64,000 bases of DNA from Methanobacterium sp. UBA176 (GTDB taxonomy: Archaea > Methanobacteriota > Methanobacteria > Methanobacteriales > Methanobacteriaceae): positions 1 through 64,000 of the forward strand of contig DAVZ01000055.1 in assembly GCA_002505765.1 (NCBI GenBank), given 5' to 3'. A model generated the notes under the pieces. The model saw only the letters and a list, made by a program, of their open reading frames with translations, was not told the origin of the DNA and ran no database searches. The position numbers were made by a program, and so were the translations under genes. Of this stretch, positions 18,765 to 27,871 are shown piece by piece; position 1 is the first letter of the stretch; the number at the start of each line of letters is the position of its first letter.

Positions 18765-19115
18765 CTATTTAAGATCCACCAATATTTTTTCTCCCTCAAC
18801 CCTTACATCATATGTTTTCAAGGGCCTTGGAGACTTTAAAACTTTACCTAAAGATAATTTAACCCCGGTCCAGTCTGTCCAACGGATTACATGGCCATCG
18901 GCAAGGTCAAACTGGCTGTGATGTCTTGGGCAGGTAACTACTGTTCCTTCAAGCCTACCTTTGGAGAGGTCACCCCCCATATGAGGGCAGCGATTATCAG
19001 CAGCATAATAATCGTCTCCCGCCCGGGCTAAAAGAATTTCATGTCCATTTACCTTAGCCATTTTCATATTAACATCCATTAATTCATCTTTTGTAGCCAC
19101 TTCTTCAAAAACCAT
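18765..19115 (-). CDS. Rieske-type [2Fe-2S] ferredoxin
   Basis: 116 residues forming a single Rieske domain. Cluster ligands are seen as C-P-H-M-G-G (CxH, about residues 43-45) and C-P-R-H-H-S-Q-F-D (CxxH, about 62-65). It matches the short NirD/BphF-like ferredoxins that donate electrons to an oxygenase or reductase in the cytoplasm. No oxygenase partner is nearby, so the redox partner is unknown; in a methanogen a role in oxidative-stress electron transfer is possible. GGAGAG precedes the ATG. Stands alone. Confidence 0.9.
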   Translation of the reverse strand: MVFEEVATKDELMDVNMKMAKVNGHEILLARAGDDYYAADNRCPHMGGDLSKGRLEGTVVTCPRHHSQFDLADGHVIRWTDWTGVKLSLGKVLKSPRPLKTYDVRVEGEKILVDLK

Positions 19116-19307
19116 TTAATCTCTCCTTACTTTTTTCATTAATTAATTATATTAACTTTTTATAATAAGTTCTTATAAGTAAATCAAGTATTCTTTCAAA
19201 AAAAAATTAATTATCATAATACTAGTAAAATCTCAAAAAATGTCATAGATCCAATGCTCTAATTAAATTTTGATGGGATATTTTCCTTTTCATTAAACGA
19301 CTGGGAA

Positions 19308-19448
19308 TTAAATTTCTATTAATATTGTAATAATAACTTGTGTAAATATGATAAAACCAGCAATAACTCCAGTTTTAGGAATATTTATTGTAATTAGAAA
19401 GGGTGCCGCTAAAAGCAGGGATATTATTAATTTACCATGCTTACCCAT
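19308..19448 (-). CDS. very small hydrophobic protein (46 aa)
   Basis: Starts MGKHGKLIISLLLAAPFLIT and continues with a second hydrophobic stretch 'GVIAGFIIFTQVIITILI' before TAA at 19308. The Lys/His N-terminus plus two hydrophobic segments separated by a NIPKTG turn make a plausible two-pass small membrane protein. No ribosome site is visible, so expression is uncertain. Confidence 0.4.
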   Translation of the reverse strand: MGKHGKLIISLLLAAPFLITINIPKTGVIAGFIIFTQVIITILIEI

Positions 19449-19588
19449 TAACTATAAAAACTCTTTTAAAGGAGAATTTAGATTAACTCCTCTTTGTTAA
19501 TTGATATGAAAATTTCAAATATTTTCATGATATTTATTAACTGTTTTAATGTCTTTTTATGATGAATAAACCGTTCAAAAGACAGCAT

Positions 19589-19738
19589 TTACATGGTAAT
19601 AATCAAATTATAACTTTTAACATCGTTCAATAGAGGGTTTTTAGAAATTCTCAAAATAATATCTTCTTTGGGAACCTTTTCATGAATTTCTGGCGGCATC
19701 CTGGAAAATTCACACTGCTCACCTGTATGTTTGGCCAT
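19589..19738 (-). CDS. very small soluble ORF (49 aa)
   Basis: Starts MAKHTGEQCEFSRMPPEIHE and continues 'KEDIILRISKNPLLNDVK'. The composition is protein-like (balanced Lys/Glu, Pro turns) and the frame is uninterrupted. No family is recognised and no strong ribosome site is seen. It lies in a run of several small minus-strand ORFs. Confidence 0.4.
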   Translation of the reverse strand: MAKHTGEQCEFSRMPPEIHEKVPKEDIILRISKNPLLNDVKSYNLIITM

Positions 19739-19739
19739 A

Positions 19740-20270
19740 TTTTATATTATTATTAAATATTATTACCCTTAAGATCAATTATAATTCCCCTAATAAAATG
19801 AGTTTTATAGACAAAATTTATGAAAAATCACCATTTCCTGAATAATTGTTATGATTAATGAATAAATATGAATAGAATTGATATTGAAGCCATAAGAATA
19901 AGTATCATGGAGTTAATATGATGGAAAATGCCTTAAAATATTTAATAACTTCATTATGAGGATTAATTGTAATTTACAACTCTTTGATTCTAAAAGAGTT
20001 GATTGTAACATTTTTTCCCCATGTTACCCTTTGTATGCATTTAACACCCTTACAAATATTTACTGCTGGCTCCAGACAGTGCATATGGGGGTTAATATTA
20101 CTTACACTGCATGGATTCAGTGTCTAATAATTATTTAGTTCCAGAATATAATTTCTGGATTTCATTAGCTTTAGTGGTGATTGTTTTATATGATAATTGT
20201 TTCAATTTTTGTTTTAAAGTATAAAAAAGATATTAACCCATTGAGCAAAATGCAGTTAAAAAAGTAAAAA
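19740..20270. other. spacer with broken membrane-type coding traces
   Basis: On the plus strand at about 19869-20140 there are short open pieces (MNRIDIEAIRISIMELI; later hydrophobic stretches in shifting frames) that may be a decayed membrane protein. Nothing intact. Confidence 0.3.
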
Positions 20271-20274
20271 AAAA

Positions 20275-20436
20275 TTAATCAGTAAATTTAGTGGTTAATA
20301 GTAGTTTTGGCTCAGGGAAGTTTTTACCATCACCAGCAACGATATAGAAGTCAATAATAAAATTTTCTTCTTTTTCAGCTAATTTAAGAGCTTTTATTTC
20401 TTCTTCCAGTCTTTTTACGTGGCATTTAAAGCCCAT
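20275..20436 (-). CDS. very small soluble protein (53 aa) with strong ribosome site
   Basis: Starts MGFKCHVKRLEEEIKALKLAE (a helix) and continues with strand-like 'NFIIDFYIVAGDG' and a Lys/Pro-rich end. GGAGGAT sits 6-12 bases before the ATG, the best evidence that it is translated. No family recognised. The helix-then-strand pattern could fit a small regulatory or partner protein. Confidence 0.55.
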   Translation of the reverse strand: MGFKCHVKRLEEEIKALKLAEKEENFIIDFYIVAGDGKNFPEPKLLLTTKFTD

Positions 20437-20799
20437 TAAGATTATCCTCCCTTTATTAAACTATTCCATCTGAATTAGGAACGACACGACATATTTCAGA
20501 TGTAAGATAATCGGTATGTTATGCCGTTCTAAATTGGCTATATCTTCTTTAGGTAAGTCAATTGGAGTGGTTAGATTTTATGACTTACAATATTATATTA
20601 TATATTTTTAGATAAATAAATATTACTATATTATTATTAAATTTTACTAATATACCTCTGCTCTATATTCTGTAAAGTAAGATTGTTAAAAAATAGATCA
20701 ATCAGGATAATAACATGAATAATCCTAAATAAAACCTGAAAAATACGGCGAAATCTAACAAAGATAATTACAACCATTAAAACAGTATAATAGAATTAA

Positions 20800-21099
20800 T
20801 TAGCATCTAATTACGCTAAATAACTTTTCATAATAGAAATTCAAATAAATCAACATTTTTCTTTGATTTGAAGTATTTCTCCATTCAAGCATTGATTTTT
20901 TATCAAAGACTGCATATGCCTTTGAGCGGCCCAAATATCCCCATACTTCAGCTTCTGGGGTTTCTTTACCATATACATTTATCAGATACAATGGATCAGT
21001 GCCATCACTTTGTGTTTTTTGAATGTGGATTTCTATGTGGGGATATTTTTCCATTGCCTCTTCTACCCTTTTTTTAAAATCAAGATTCTTTACTTTCAT
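20800..21099 (-). CDS. conserved-looking hypothetical protein
   Basis: 99 residues. It begins with a basic helix (KNLDFKKRVEEAMEKYPHIEIHIQ), followed by strand-rich 'DPLYLINVYGKETPEAEVWGYLGRSKAYAVFD' and a Lys/Tyr-rich end. This looks like a small alpha/beta protein, but I recognise no family. It is divergent from the next small ORF at 21191, and both promoters would lie in the 90-base gap. Confidence 0.5.
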   Translation of the reverse strand: MKVKNLDFKKRVEEAMEKYPHIEIHIQKTQSDGTDPLYLINVYGKETPEAEVWGYLGRSKAYAVFDKKSMLEWRNTSNQRKMLIYLNFYYEKLFSVIRC

Positions 21100-21190
21100 A
21101 TGTATTAATTTATATCTGTTGTAGATATAAAATAGTATTAATTATATGGATTAAATTGATACTTTTAAAAACGCTTAAGGAGTGGTTAAG

Positions 21191-21349
21191 ATGGAAATAA
21201 AATTGCATAAAAGTATAGATATCAAAATTAAGGACTTGCATAACCTTAAGGATGCAGAAGATAAGGTGGACAAGGTCTTAGAAAGCCTGAGGGCAGAAAT
21301 ACTGGAAGAAGTTGAAGATATATTAACAGAAGAAAGTGAAGGTTGTTAA
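21191..21349 (+). CDS. small acidic helical protein (52 aa)
   Basis: MEIKLHKSIDIKIKDLHNLK and then an acidic helix 'EDKVDKVLESLRAEILEEVEDI' with heptad spacing, ending EESEGC. AAGGAG precedes the ATG. It could form a coiled-coil dimer. No family recognised. Confidence 0.55.
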   Translation: MEIKLHKSIDIKIKDLHNLKDAEDKVDKVLESLRAEILEEVEDILTEESEGC

Positions 21350-21576
21350 TGATGTATTACAAAAATAGTTCATATCTATAATTGAATGCATGAACAGATA
21401 TGCATTTAGGAGTGAAGTATCCCCCCCAATTTAGAAGAAATGCAGCTCATGTAGATTTTTCAATTAGATTCCTTGAATTTTGCCAATGGCATAAAAGTGG
21501 GAAAAACTGAAGATTGACACTACAATGTGGCTTATGAATAGATAGAAGATTAAATTTTTAAAGAGGAGTTATTTTT

Positions 21577-22242
21577 ATGATAAATGAAAATAGGGATGTA
21601 GGAACAGATATTATTCGGTTTCATAGAATCATTACCCGTAGTCTGAAAATTGTAATTCAAAATGTTAACCGATTTTTGGAAATTGAAGCCATAGAAAAAC
21701 AAAAACGAGAAGGTTTCCTTAAATACATTCAAACCTTTTCAACAGTGATGGATGCACACCACATTCTTGAAAATGAGAGGATATTTCCCTACTATAGGGA
21801 TAAGTTACCTGATGCCCCTTATGATCGATTAATGACCCAACATAAATGGATTAAGACATCATTATCAGAAATTAACAATGGAATTAAAAACTTAAAATCT
21901 AATTCAGATGAATTAGAATCACTAAATTTACTTAAAACCAGTTTAAAGCAAATCGATAAGATATGGCATCCCCATATGCGAATTGAAGAGGAACAGATAT
22001 ATGAACGAGTGGGAAGTTTGAATCCAGGACCAGAAGAAAATAATACTCTCAAAGAAGAGTTTTCTCAGTTTTTTGGGGAGCATGCTGAACCTGCATATCT
22101 GACAGTGCCTTTTATGTTGTATAATTTATCCCCTGAAGATCGTGCCATAATTGCTCAAGGATTTCCAGAAGTGGTAACAAAAAAACTTGTTCCCATTGAT
22201 TGGAAAGATAAATGGAAACCAATGCAACCCTTCTTATTATAA
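21577..22242 (+). CDS. hemerythrin-like (HHE) di-iron domain protein
   Basis: 221 residues, with AGAGGAG upstream. A four-helix bundle with the metal-ligand pattern of hemerythrin HHE domains: 'RFHRIITRSL', 'DAHHILENERIFPYY', 'TQHKWIKTSL' and 'WHPHMRIEEEQIYERV' supply His and Glu ligands. The C-terminal 50 residues (LTVPFMLYNLSPEDRAIIAQGFPEVV) match the extension common in archaeal hemerythrin-like proteins. It probably binds O2, NO or iron in the cytoplasm under oxidative or nitrosative stress. The AhpD-like gene 115 bases downstream supports a stress role. Confidence 0.8.
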   Translation: MINENRDVGTDIIRFHRIITRSLKIVIQNVNRFLEIEAIEKQKREGFLKYIQTFSTVMDAHHILENERIFPYYRDKLPDAPYDRLMTQHKWIKTSLSEINNGIKNLKSNSDELESLNLLKTSLKQIDKIWHPHMRIEEEQIYERVGSLNPGPEENNTLKEEFSQFFGEHAEPAYLTVPFMLYNLSPEDRAIIAQGFPEVVTKKLVPIDWKDKWKPMQPFLL

Positions 22243-22356
22243 TGAATCAAAAAAAACGCCTGAAAGTAGAAAAATCCGAAATCAATGATTTTTAATTAAA
22301 CCCAAACTTAATAATTATTAAAGAATATAATATATTTAATATTTGGAGGTTGAATT

Positions 22357-22749
22357 ATGAGTAAATATGAAGATATTTTAAAGGATATTGAAGAAACACT
22401 GGGCATCGTCCCAGGTTACATGAAAGCTCTGCCAGAAGATGTCTTAATCCACGATTGGGGCCTCTATAAAAAATATTATCTTGGGGAAACTAAAATCCCC
22501 GCCAAATACAAGGAAATGATAGGTCTGGCTATAGCGGCAAATATAAAATGCCCATACTGCCAGTATGATCATCTTGAAGCAGCCAAAATGGAGGGAACTA
22601 CAGAGGAAGAACTATCTGAACTATACTATCTGGCCAGTTTCACTTCCAGATGGAGTGCTATGCTACATGCACAAAATTATAACTATGAAGCCTTTAAAAA
22701 AGAATCAGAAAAGATAAAAAAACATTTAGAGAAAAAATCATCAAAATAA
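22357..22749 (+). CDS. carboxymuconolactone decarboxylase/AhpD-like protein
   Basis: 130 residues, with GGAGGT before the ATG. The all-helical fold carries the AhpD-type redox site C65-P-Y-C68-x3-H72 (CPYCQYDHLEAAK). Family members either act as peroxidase partners or decarboxylate; the CxxC pair favours a thiol-redox function. Neighbour of the hemerythrin-like gene on the same strand, together suggesting an oxidative-stress unit. Confidence 0.85.
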   Translation: MSKYEDILKDIEETLGIVPGYMKALPEDVLIHDWGLYKKYYLGETKIPAKYKEMIGLAIAANIKCPYCQYDHLEAAKMEGTTEEELSELYYLASFTSRWSAMLHAQNYNYEAFKKESEKIKKHLEKKSSK

Positions 22750-23151
22750 AAAATCTCTTGTATGCATTGCCTAATTATATCCTCTTGCTTTTCTAAACTT
22801 ATCAGGAGGTTCAATAAACTGCCTGAAACTATCACTGAAATTTTCATTTTTGTAGATGTTATTTAGGACTATTAGGTAGTCTATATTCCGGCAAAGATAA
22901 AAAATTTAATTTATTCTGCTTTTGTATTAATTGTGAAAAAGGTCACATAACAGCCAAAAAAGGTGAATAGAATCACAAACCGTGCAATATTATTTATACA
23001 ACTTATTCCTTAAATTATATTAGCGGCAAAATCAGTGTGTAATCACGAAAGGCGTAAAATAATTTAACTCAGTTTTCAGGTGATTAACCATTATAAATTT
23101 ATACTAAAAAGACACATTAGCCGCTAATTCCTCCAATGGATTAAAAAAAAA
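22750..23151. other. gene-free spacer
   Basis: AT-rich, no supported ORF. It leads into the two inverted repeats described separately. Confidence 0.4.
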
Positions 23152-23206
23152 TACGGTTCGGCAGCTATCTATAATATCACCTTGCTCTTACTGTTGCTGA
23201 ACCGTA
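23152..23206 (+). ncRNA. candidate structured RNA, long stem
   Basis: TACGGTTCGGCAGC (23152-23165) pairs with GTTGCTGAACCGTA (23193-23206). All 14 positions pair as RNA on the plus strand because both mismatches become G-U; on the minus strand they would be A-C. The strand-specific wobble suggests a plus-strand transcript. T-rich sequence follows at 23216-23230, and a TATA-like TTTATACT lies at about 23097. Coding content is absent. Confidence 0.4.
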
Positions 23207-23298
23207 AAACATGAGTATTTTTTCCCCTTTTAATAAGCAGGAAATGAAAAAATTTTTATTTCCAATCAGGACTATAACGAAGTAAAAATATAAAAAAT

Positions 23299-23355
23299 TA
23301 GCCCTGCCCATATGAAACTGTGCGGGATAATGTTTGGAGGTGAAAGGCAGGGCTA
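23299..23355. ncRNA. candidate structured RNA, GC-rich stem
   Basis: A perfect 10-base inverted repeat, TAGCCCTGCC (23299-23308) and GGCAGGGCTA (23346-23355), with a 37-base loop containing GTGCGGG and TGGAGGTG. The stem is far richer in G+C than its surroundings. On the minus strand it is followed by a T-rich run (AATTTTTTATATTTTT), which would suit an RNA 3' end in that direction. No protein frame explains it. Confidence 0.4.
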
Positions 23356-23639
23356 TAATCAAATGATTAAAATAAAAATAATTAAAGATTTAAATTTTCT
23401 AACCTCTGGTAATATTAATATTGTCTTATTCCTTATGAACCTTTCTGTTAGTATTTACTAATATGTAATAAATAATTTGTTTTCCTAATATTAAGTATTC
23501 TCTATTTGGAGAACTGAAAGTTTTTCTCTTCTAAGGAATCTAAATTCCTTAATTTGTATTTCCTTTCACCTATAATACAATTTTAGCCATACGGTTGCTA
23601 ATTATTAAGGGAAATAAATATTTTAATAGAATTTGGATT

Positions 23640-24638
23640 TTATTTATGGGAATGAGGTGGAAAATCTTCATGCTCATGATTTGCAATACTATGGTATTTT
23701 TCTCCTGATGCATTTAGTGGATCAATGTGAATTGTAGCATTAGATAAGTATTTTAAATGGTGTAGGAGCTCATGTCTTACTTCCTTTGCTATTTCATGCC
23801 CTTCTTCAACTGATAACACTGGATCCACTGCAATATTTACTTCTGCATGTAGTCTGTGTCCTAACCATCTTACTCTGATTTCTCCAACGTCTTGAACACC
23901 ATTAATATGTGAGATTGTGTGGTTTATTTCATCAATGACTTCAGGATCAACTCCATCAAGCAGTCGAGTAAATACGGATTTACCAGAGTCCCAGACAATT
24001 TTTAAAATTGTAAATGTAATTATAAGTCCTACTATGGGGTCTGCTAATGGATAACCTAACCATACTCCTATAGCACCTATTAAAACAGCGAGACTGGTTA
24101 AACCATCTACTCGGGCATGATAACCGTCTGCAATTAAAGCTGCGCTGCCTATTTCTTTACCGATTTTTATACGGAATAATGCAACGATTTCATTTCCAGT
24201 AAAACCTACTATTGATGCTAACATCACCGCCCATATTAATTCTATTGGTTGTGGATTGAAAAATCTGTTAATGGACTCGTATCCTGCAAGTATAGCGCTT
24301 AATAGGATTATTAGAACTATTGCTACTCCTGCAAGGTCTTCTACTCGGCCATAACCATATGTAAATCGTTTACTTGCTGCTCTTCGTGCAAGAAGGAATG
24401 CTATCCATAATGGAATTGCAGTTGCAGCATCACCAAAATTATGGATGGTATCTGCAAAAAGTGCAACACTACCTGTTAAGAGTACTATAATGAGTTGTAA
24501 TAGAGCGGTTGGAAATAGTCCTATAAAAGACCATTTTACTGCCCATATTCCTCTCTCTGTTGTAATTATTGATGGATCAACTGCTCCATGTGTATGTCCA
24601 TCGGAATGTTCGTGTTTGTTAGGATTATGGTTTGACAT
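23640..24638 (-). CDS. cation diffusion facilitator (Zn/Co/Fe-type efflux)
   Basis: About 332 residues. A His-rich N-terminus (HNPNKHEHSDGHTHG) and a His-rich C-terminus (HEHEDFPPHSH) flank six transmembrane segments. Metal-site motifs are HNFGDA in TM2 and DGYHARVDG in TM5, of the His/Asp type. The cytoplasmic C-terminal domain 'HLKYLSNATIHIDPL' is complete. It exports divalent cations, probably zinc, in exchange for protons. The ATG at 24638 is favoured over 24650 because GGAG lies five bases before it. Monocistronic; no metal regulator is adjacent. Confidence 0.9.
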   Translation of the reverse strand: MSNHNPNKHEHSDGHTHGAVDPSIITTERGIWAVKWSFIGLFPTALLQLIIVLLTGSVALFADTIHNFGDAATAIPLWIAFLLARRAASKRFTYGYGRVEDLAGVAIVLIILLSAILAGYESINRFFNPQPIELIWAVMLASIVGFTGNEIVALFRIKIGKEIGSAALIADGYHARVDGLTSLAVLIGAIGVWLGYPLADPIVGLIITFTILKIVWDSGKSVFTRLLDGVDPEVIDEINHTISHINGVQDVGEIRVRWLGHRLHAEVNIAVDPVLSVEEGHEIAKEVRHELLHHLKYLSNATIHIDPLNASGEKYHSIANHEHEDFPPHSHK

Positions 24639-24892
24639 TTGAAACTCCATTTTTATTACTTTCGTAACACGATTTTACATAAAAATAAGTATTACATTTT
24701 TTGATTTTACTTATAAAGGATGTAATACTTCATTTTATAAATAAGTTGTGACTGTAATCTATTTTAATACGATTTTATTACTAATCTACAGTTTATTTTT
24801 TTTTGGTAATATTACAGCTTAGAGAAGATTTTCAATTTTCTAAAGGGTAAATTAAGGTTTCAATTAAAAAAAAAGTAGAATTTTTAGCCTGT

Positions 24893-26224
24893 TTAATCAA
24901 TAATTTCTGTGGTAGAATTTTCTTTTAGGGGTGTTAATAAAATCTTATCAATTTGATGACCATCCATGTCAACTATTTCAAATAAAAACCCGTTCCACTT
25001 AAAAGTTTCTGCCACTTCAGGGATTTTGCCCAGGTAAACCATTACAAAACCACCCATAGTACTGTAATCGTTACTTTCTTCTTCAGGTAACTCACTAATA
25101 TCAAACAAATACTTGAATTTTTCCACAGATAAAAAACCATCTATTAGCCATGTTCCGTCTTTACGTTTAACTGCTTTAGGTTCATCTGGCTCATCTATTG
25201 CAGGAATGTCCCCAACTATAGCTTCAAGAACATCATTAAGAGTAATAAGCCCTTCTATACTTCCATATTCATCTAAAACAAGTGCCATGTGCACATATTC
25301 GCCAGATTTTTTAAATAATTTTAATAGTTCTAAAGCATGCAAACTCTCAGGTATAAGAAGAGGTTTTCTTAAAAATTTTTTTATGTCTATGGGTTCATTT
25401 TTCAAAGCAGGGTTAATTAATTCCTTGACCTGGATCACCCCTAAAAAATCATCCAGACTTTCTTTTCCAACAGGAAATATTGCTCTTTCACTTTCTATTA
25501 TCTTTTTTTGCATTACTTCATCTGAATCCTTTATATCCAACCATATTATGTCTTTTCGTGGCTTCATTATAGAATTAACCCTTAAATCGTCTAAACTAAA
25601 CACTCTTTTTATTATTTCCTGTTCTGCCTTTTCAAATGTTCCTGCTTGAGTTCCTTCTTCTATTAAAAGTTTTATCTCATCTTCTGTGATGGTTTCTTCT
25701 TTAACGTCTTTTACTCCTAAAATACGTAGGACAAACTCTGTAGAAGCACTTAAAATATAAATAACAGGCATAGAAATCTTAGATAAAGTTTTCATAGGCT
25801 TTGCTATTTTAGCAGCTTTTTTTTCGGGATTATTTAACCCCAGTCTTTTAGGAACCAGTTCTCCAATAATTAAAGTTAGATACGTAATGATCAATACCAC
25901 AATAACCACGCCGATAATCTCACTGTATGGTGCAAGAGGTCCTATGGTAGTGAAAAATGTTCCAATTTGTTCTGCAATCGTTGCTCCACCAAAAGCACCA
26001 GCAAGTATTCCAATAAGGGTTATTCCTATTTGTATTGTGGAAAGAAAACGGTTAGGTGAATTTGCAAGTTCTAACGCTGTTTTGGCTTTTTCATTACCTT
26101 CATTTGCCATTTTTTGAAGTTTAAATTTTCTTGATGATACAATAGCAATTTCCGACATTGCAAAAATACCGTTTAAAATAATTAAAATAAGAATTATAGA
26201 AATTTCCAATAATGTATTTGCCAT
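24893..26224 (-). CDS. CNNM/CorC-HlyC family membrane protein with CBS pair
   Basis: 443 residues. DUF21 (CNNM) transmembrane domain at about 1-190, with GGATIAEQIG and GELVPKRLGLNNPEKKA motifs, two CBS domains at about 205-330, and a C-terminal CorC_HlyC domain (about 345-430, WLIDGFLSVEKFKYLF). The family is linked to Mg/Co or Na-coupled divalent-cation transport, with nucleotide sensing by CBS. It is 90 bases from a DedA-family gene and near the CDF exporter, so the stretch looks like a small ion-homeostasis block, all on the minus strand. Confidence 0.9.
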   Translation of the reverse strand: MANTLLEISIILILIILNGIFAMSEIAIVSSRKFKLQKMANEGNEKAKTALELANSPNRFLSTIQIGITLIGILAGAFGGATIAEQIGTFFTTIGPLAPYSEIIGVVIVVLIITYLTLIIGELVPKRLGLNNPEKKAAKIAKPMKTLSKISMPVIYILSASTEFVLRILGVKDVKEETITEDEIKLLIEEGTQAGTFEKAEQEIIKRVFSLDDLRVNSIMKPRKDIIWLDIKDSDEVMQKKIIESERAIFPVGKESLDDFLGVIQVKELINPALKNEPIDIKKFLRKPLLIPESLHALELLKLFKKSGEYVHMALVLDEYGSIEGLITLNDVLEAIVGDIPAIDEPDEPKAVKRKDGTWLIDGFLSVEKFKYLFDISELPEEESNDYSTMGGFVMVYLGKIPEVAETFKWNGFLFEIVDMDGHQIDKILLTPLKENSTTEIID

Positions 26225-26313
26225 TAACTAATCCTCACCTATAATAAACTAATGTTACACTTAAAGGTTATATGATCTAATAATTTATACTTTTGTATTA
26301 TTGGTTTATATTT

Positions 26314-26946
26314 CTATTTTTTATTTTTTTTGTAAATAATAAAAACTGTTACAGCTATTAGTAGTCCAGTTATCACTATTTCTTCAGATATAGCAATCTT
26401 AGATTCTATCTGCCAGTATAAGCTTCCGAATTGCCATGCTAAAAATCCCAGAACAAATGCTCTTACTAAAGTCCCAAAAAAGGTTACAGAAATGTATCTT
26501 TTTATATCATATTTAACAAAACCGCAAAAAGCGCTGATAACAACGCTTGGCACTATAGGGAGTGCTCTTGCAGTAAAAATTGATAAATCCATTAAATTAT
26601 TTTCCAAATATTTTTCTTCAGTTTTTTCTATTTCCTTCCATGACAATCCAAGATATTTCCCCCATCTATCAACAAACGGCTTGCCTAACTGGTAGACTAC
26701 ACCGTAAATAAATAAGGATCCTATCGTAACCCCTGAAGCTGCAGGTAATGCTATAGAAAAGAAAAGCCTTTCAAACGCTTGAAATGAGAAATGGGAATTT
26801 CCCATTATAAAAAAGCTAGATCCCATTATAACTGCTGTAGAAGGGATTGGGGCGATTATTTCCTCAAGAATACTCCCCAAAAATATACCATATAAACCAT
26901 AAGTAATTATAAATTCTTCTAAAAATAGAGTTAACTCTGCAAACAT
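26314..26946 (-). CDS. DedA (SNARE-associated/VTT) family membrane protein
   Basis: 210 residues. Features of the DedA/VTT domain are 'FLGSILEEIIAPIPSTAVIMGS', the re-entrant motif 'FTARALPIVPSVVISAFCGFVKYDIKRY' and several transmembrane helices. DedA proteins are proposed to flip or transport lipids and to affect proton-motive force. The gene is complete. It is upstream of the CorC-type gene on the same strand, probably with a shared promoter near 26960. Confidence 0.85.
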   Translation of the reverse strand: MFAELTLFLEEFIITYGLYGIFLGSILEEIIAPIPSTAVIMGSSFFIMGNSHFSFQAFERLFFSIALPAASGVTIGSLFIYGVVYQLGKPFVDRWGKYLGLSWKEIEKTEEKYLENNLMDLSIFTARALPIVPSVVISAFCGFVKYDIKRYISVTFFGTLVRAFVLGFLAWQFGSLYWQIESKIAISEEIVITGLLIAVTVFIIYKKNKK

Positions 26947-27538
26947 GGATTAAACCTCTAAACAATAATCCCCATATTAATTTCTTATAAAAGTTGCTTT
27001 AATCGTAAAAAAATAGATCATTTTGTGCTTTTGCAGTTTATTCTAACTAGTAAATTCTTATATATATACTTTCACCCATACAAAGGAAAAAGGTTTTTAC
27101 ATCGATGCTGGATTAATAATAGGATAAAATGTTCCCAACAGTTTTTAGCATTAACAAACCCATTTTTTTGATATTCTAAATTTCCACGTGAAAAAGGATA
27201 AATGAGTTTATAAATGGGGTGAATATAAGTTTTTTTTGCATAAATCCCGGAAATCCTCGAATTTGAAGTATTATTATCATTAAAAGATAAATTTTTCCAC
27301 TCATTTACTGCCTCAAACTTATTAGATTCTAATATCTTTATATTATTTCCCTTAATTTAACTCATTCTTCATCTTAAACCGAACTGAAAAAAATATCATA
27401 CTTATTAAACATTATTATTGTTTTTGGATTGCTTTCAATGGCCAGTATCCTCTTTCCCTGCCATGTTGGAAAAATGTTTTAAAGGGGGGGCAATTTTTAA
27501 CCTCAAAAATAAATAAGAAAAATAGAAGGAAATAAACA
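26947..27538. other. gene-poor spacer
   Basis: No credible gene. It includes a TATA-like TATATATACTTTC at about 27060 and, near 27480, a G7 tract within the apparent read-through 3' end of the frameshifted lipoprotein gene. Confidence 0.4.
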
Positions 27539-27828
27539 TTAATTATAATCATAAAGCTGATCTTCTTCACTATCATAAACATACGTGTCTTCAAGTCAGA
27601 AACTGCTGTATATCGTCCATCATCACTGTATGCGTATCCATATCCATCTTGTGTAGTACCGTAGGTGACTCCTGTGTTCTCGTCATGATAAGCTGTTTCA
27701 ATTTCGTCAGATAAAGAATCTTCTGATGTTGTGCTAGTGCTATCTGAACTTGAAGTGCATCCTGAAATCCCTATAATCAACAATATAAAGACTGCAAAAA
27801 TTCCTGCAATTACTTTGCCATTTCCCAT
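27539..27828 (-). pseudogene. small lipoprotein, frameshifted
   Basis: From the ATG at 27828 (GGAGGTG upstream) the frame gives a lipoprotein signal 'AGIFAVFILLIIGISGCTSSS' with lipobox Cys, then a Ser/Thr linker and an acidic Tyr/Gly region (YGYAYSDDGRYTAVSD). At about 27590 the frame breaks. One base off, the acidic-aromatic pattern resumes as LEDTYVYDSEEDQLYDYN and stops at 27539. Without correction the protein would run on with unrelated hydrophobic sequence to 27415. A one-base loss in GA-C fits. Last gene of the minus-strand run starting at 30255. Confidence 0.65.
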
Positions 27829-27871
27829 AATTTTCACCTCCCTTATGTTTTTAAAAAAAAAATGTGGATAT

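Noticed and set aside
19956..20138. 60-codon plus-strand frame
   Set aside because: No ribosome site, Cys/Tyr/Trp-rich mixture with shifting hydrophobic pieces; treated as debris.
27415..27538. Hydrophobic C-terminal extension of the lipoprotein
   Set aside because: It arises only after the frameshift; the acidic-aromatic tail in the other frame ending at 27539 is the natural continuation.
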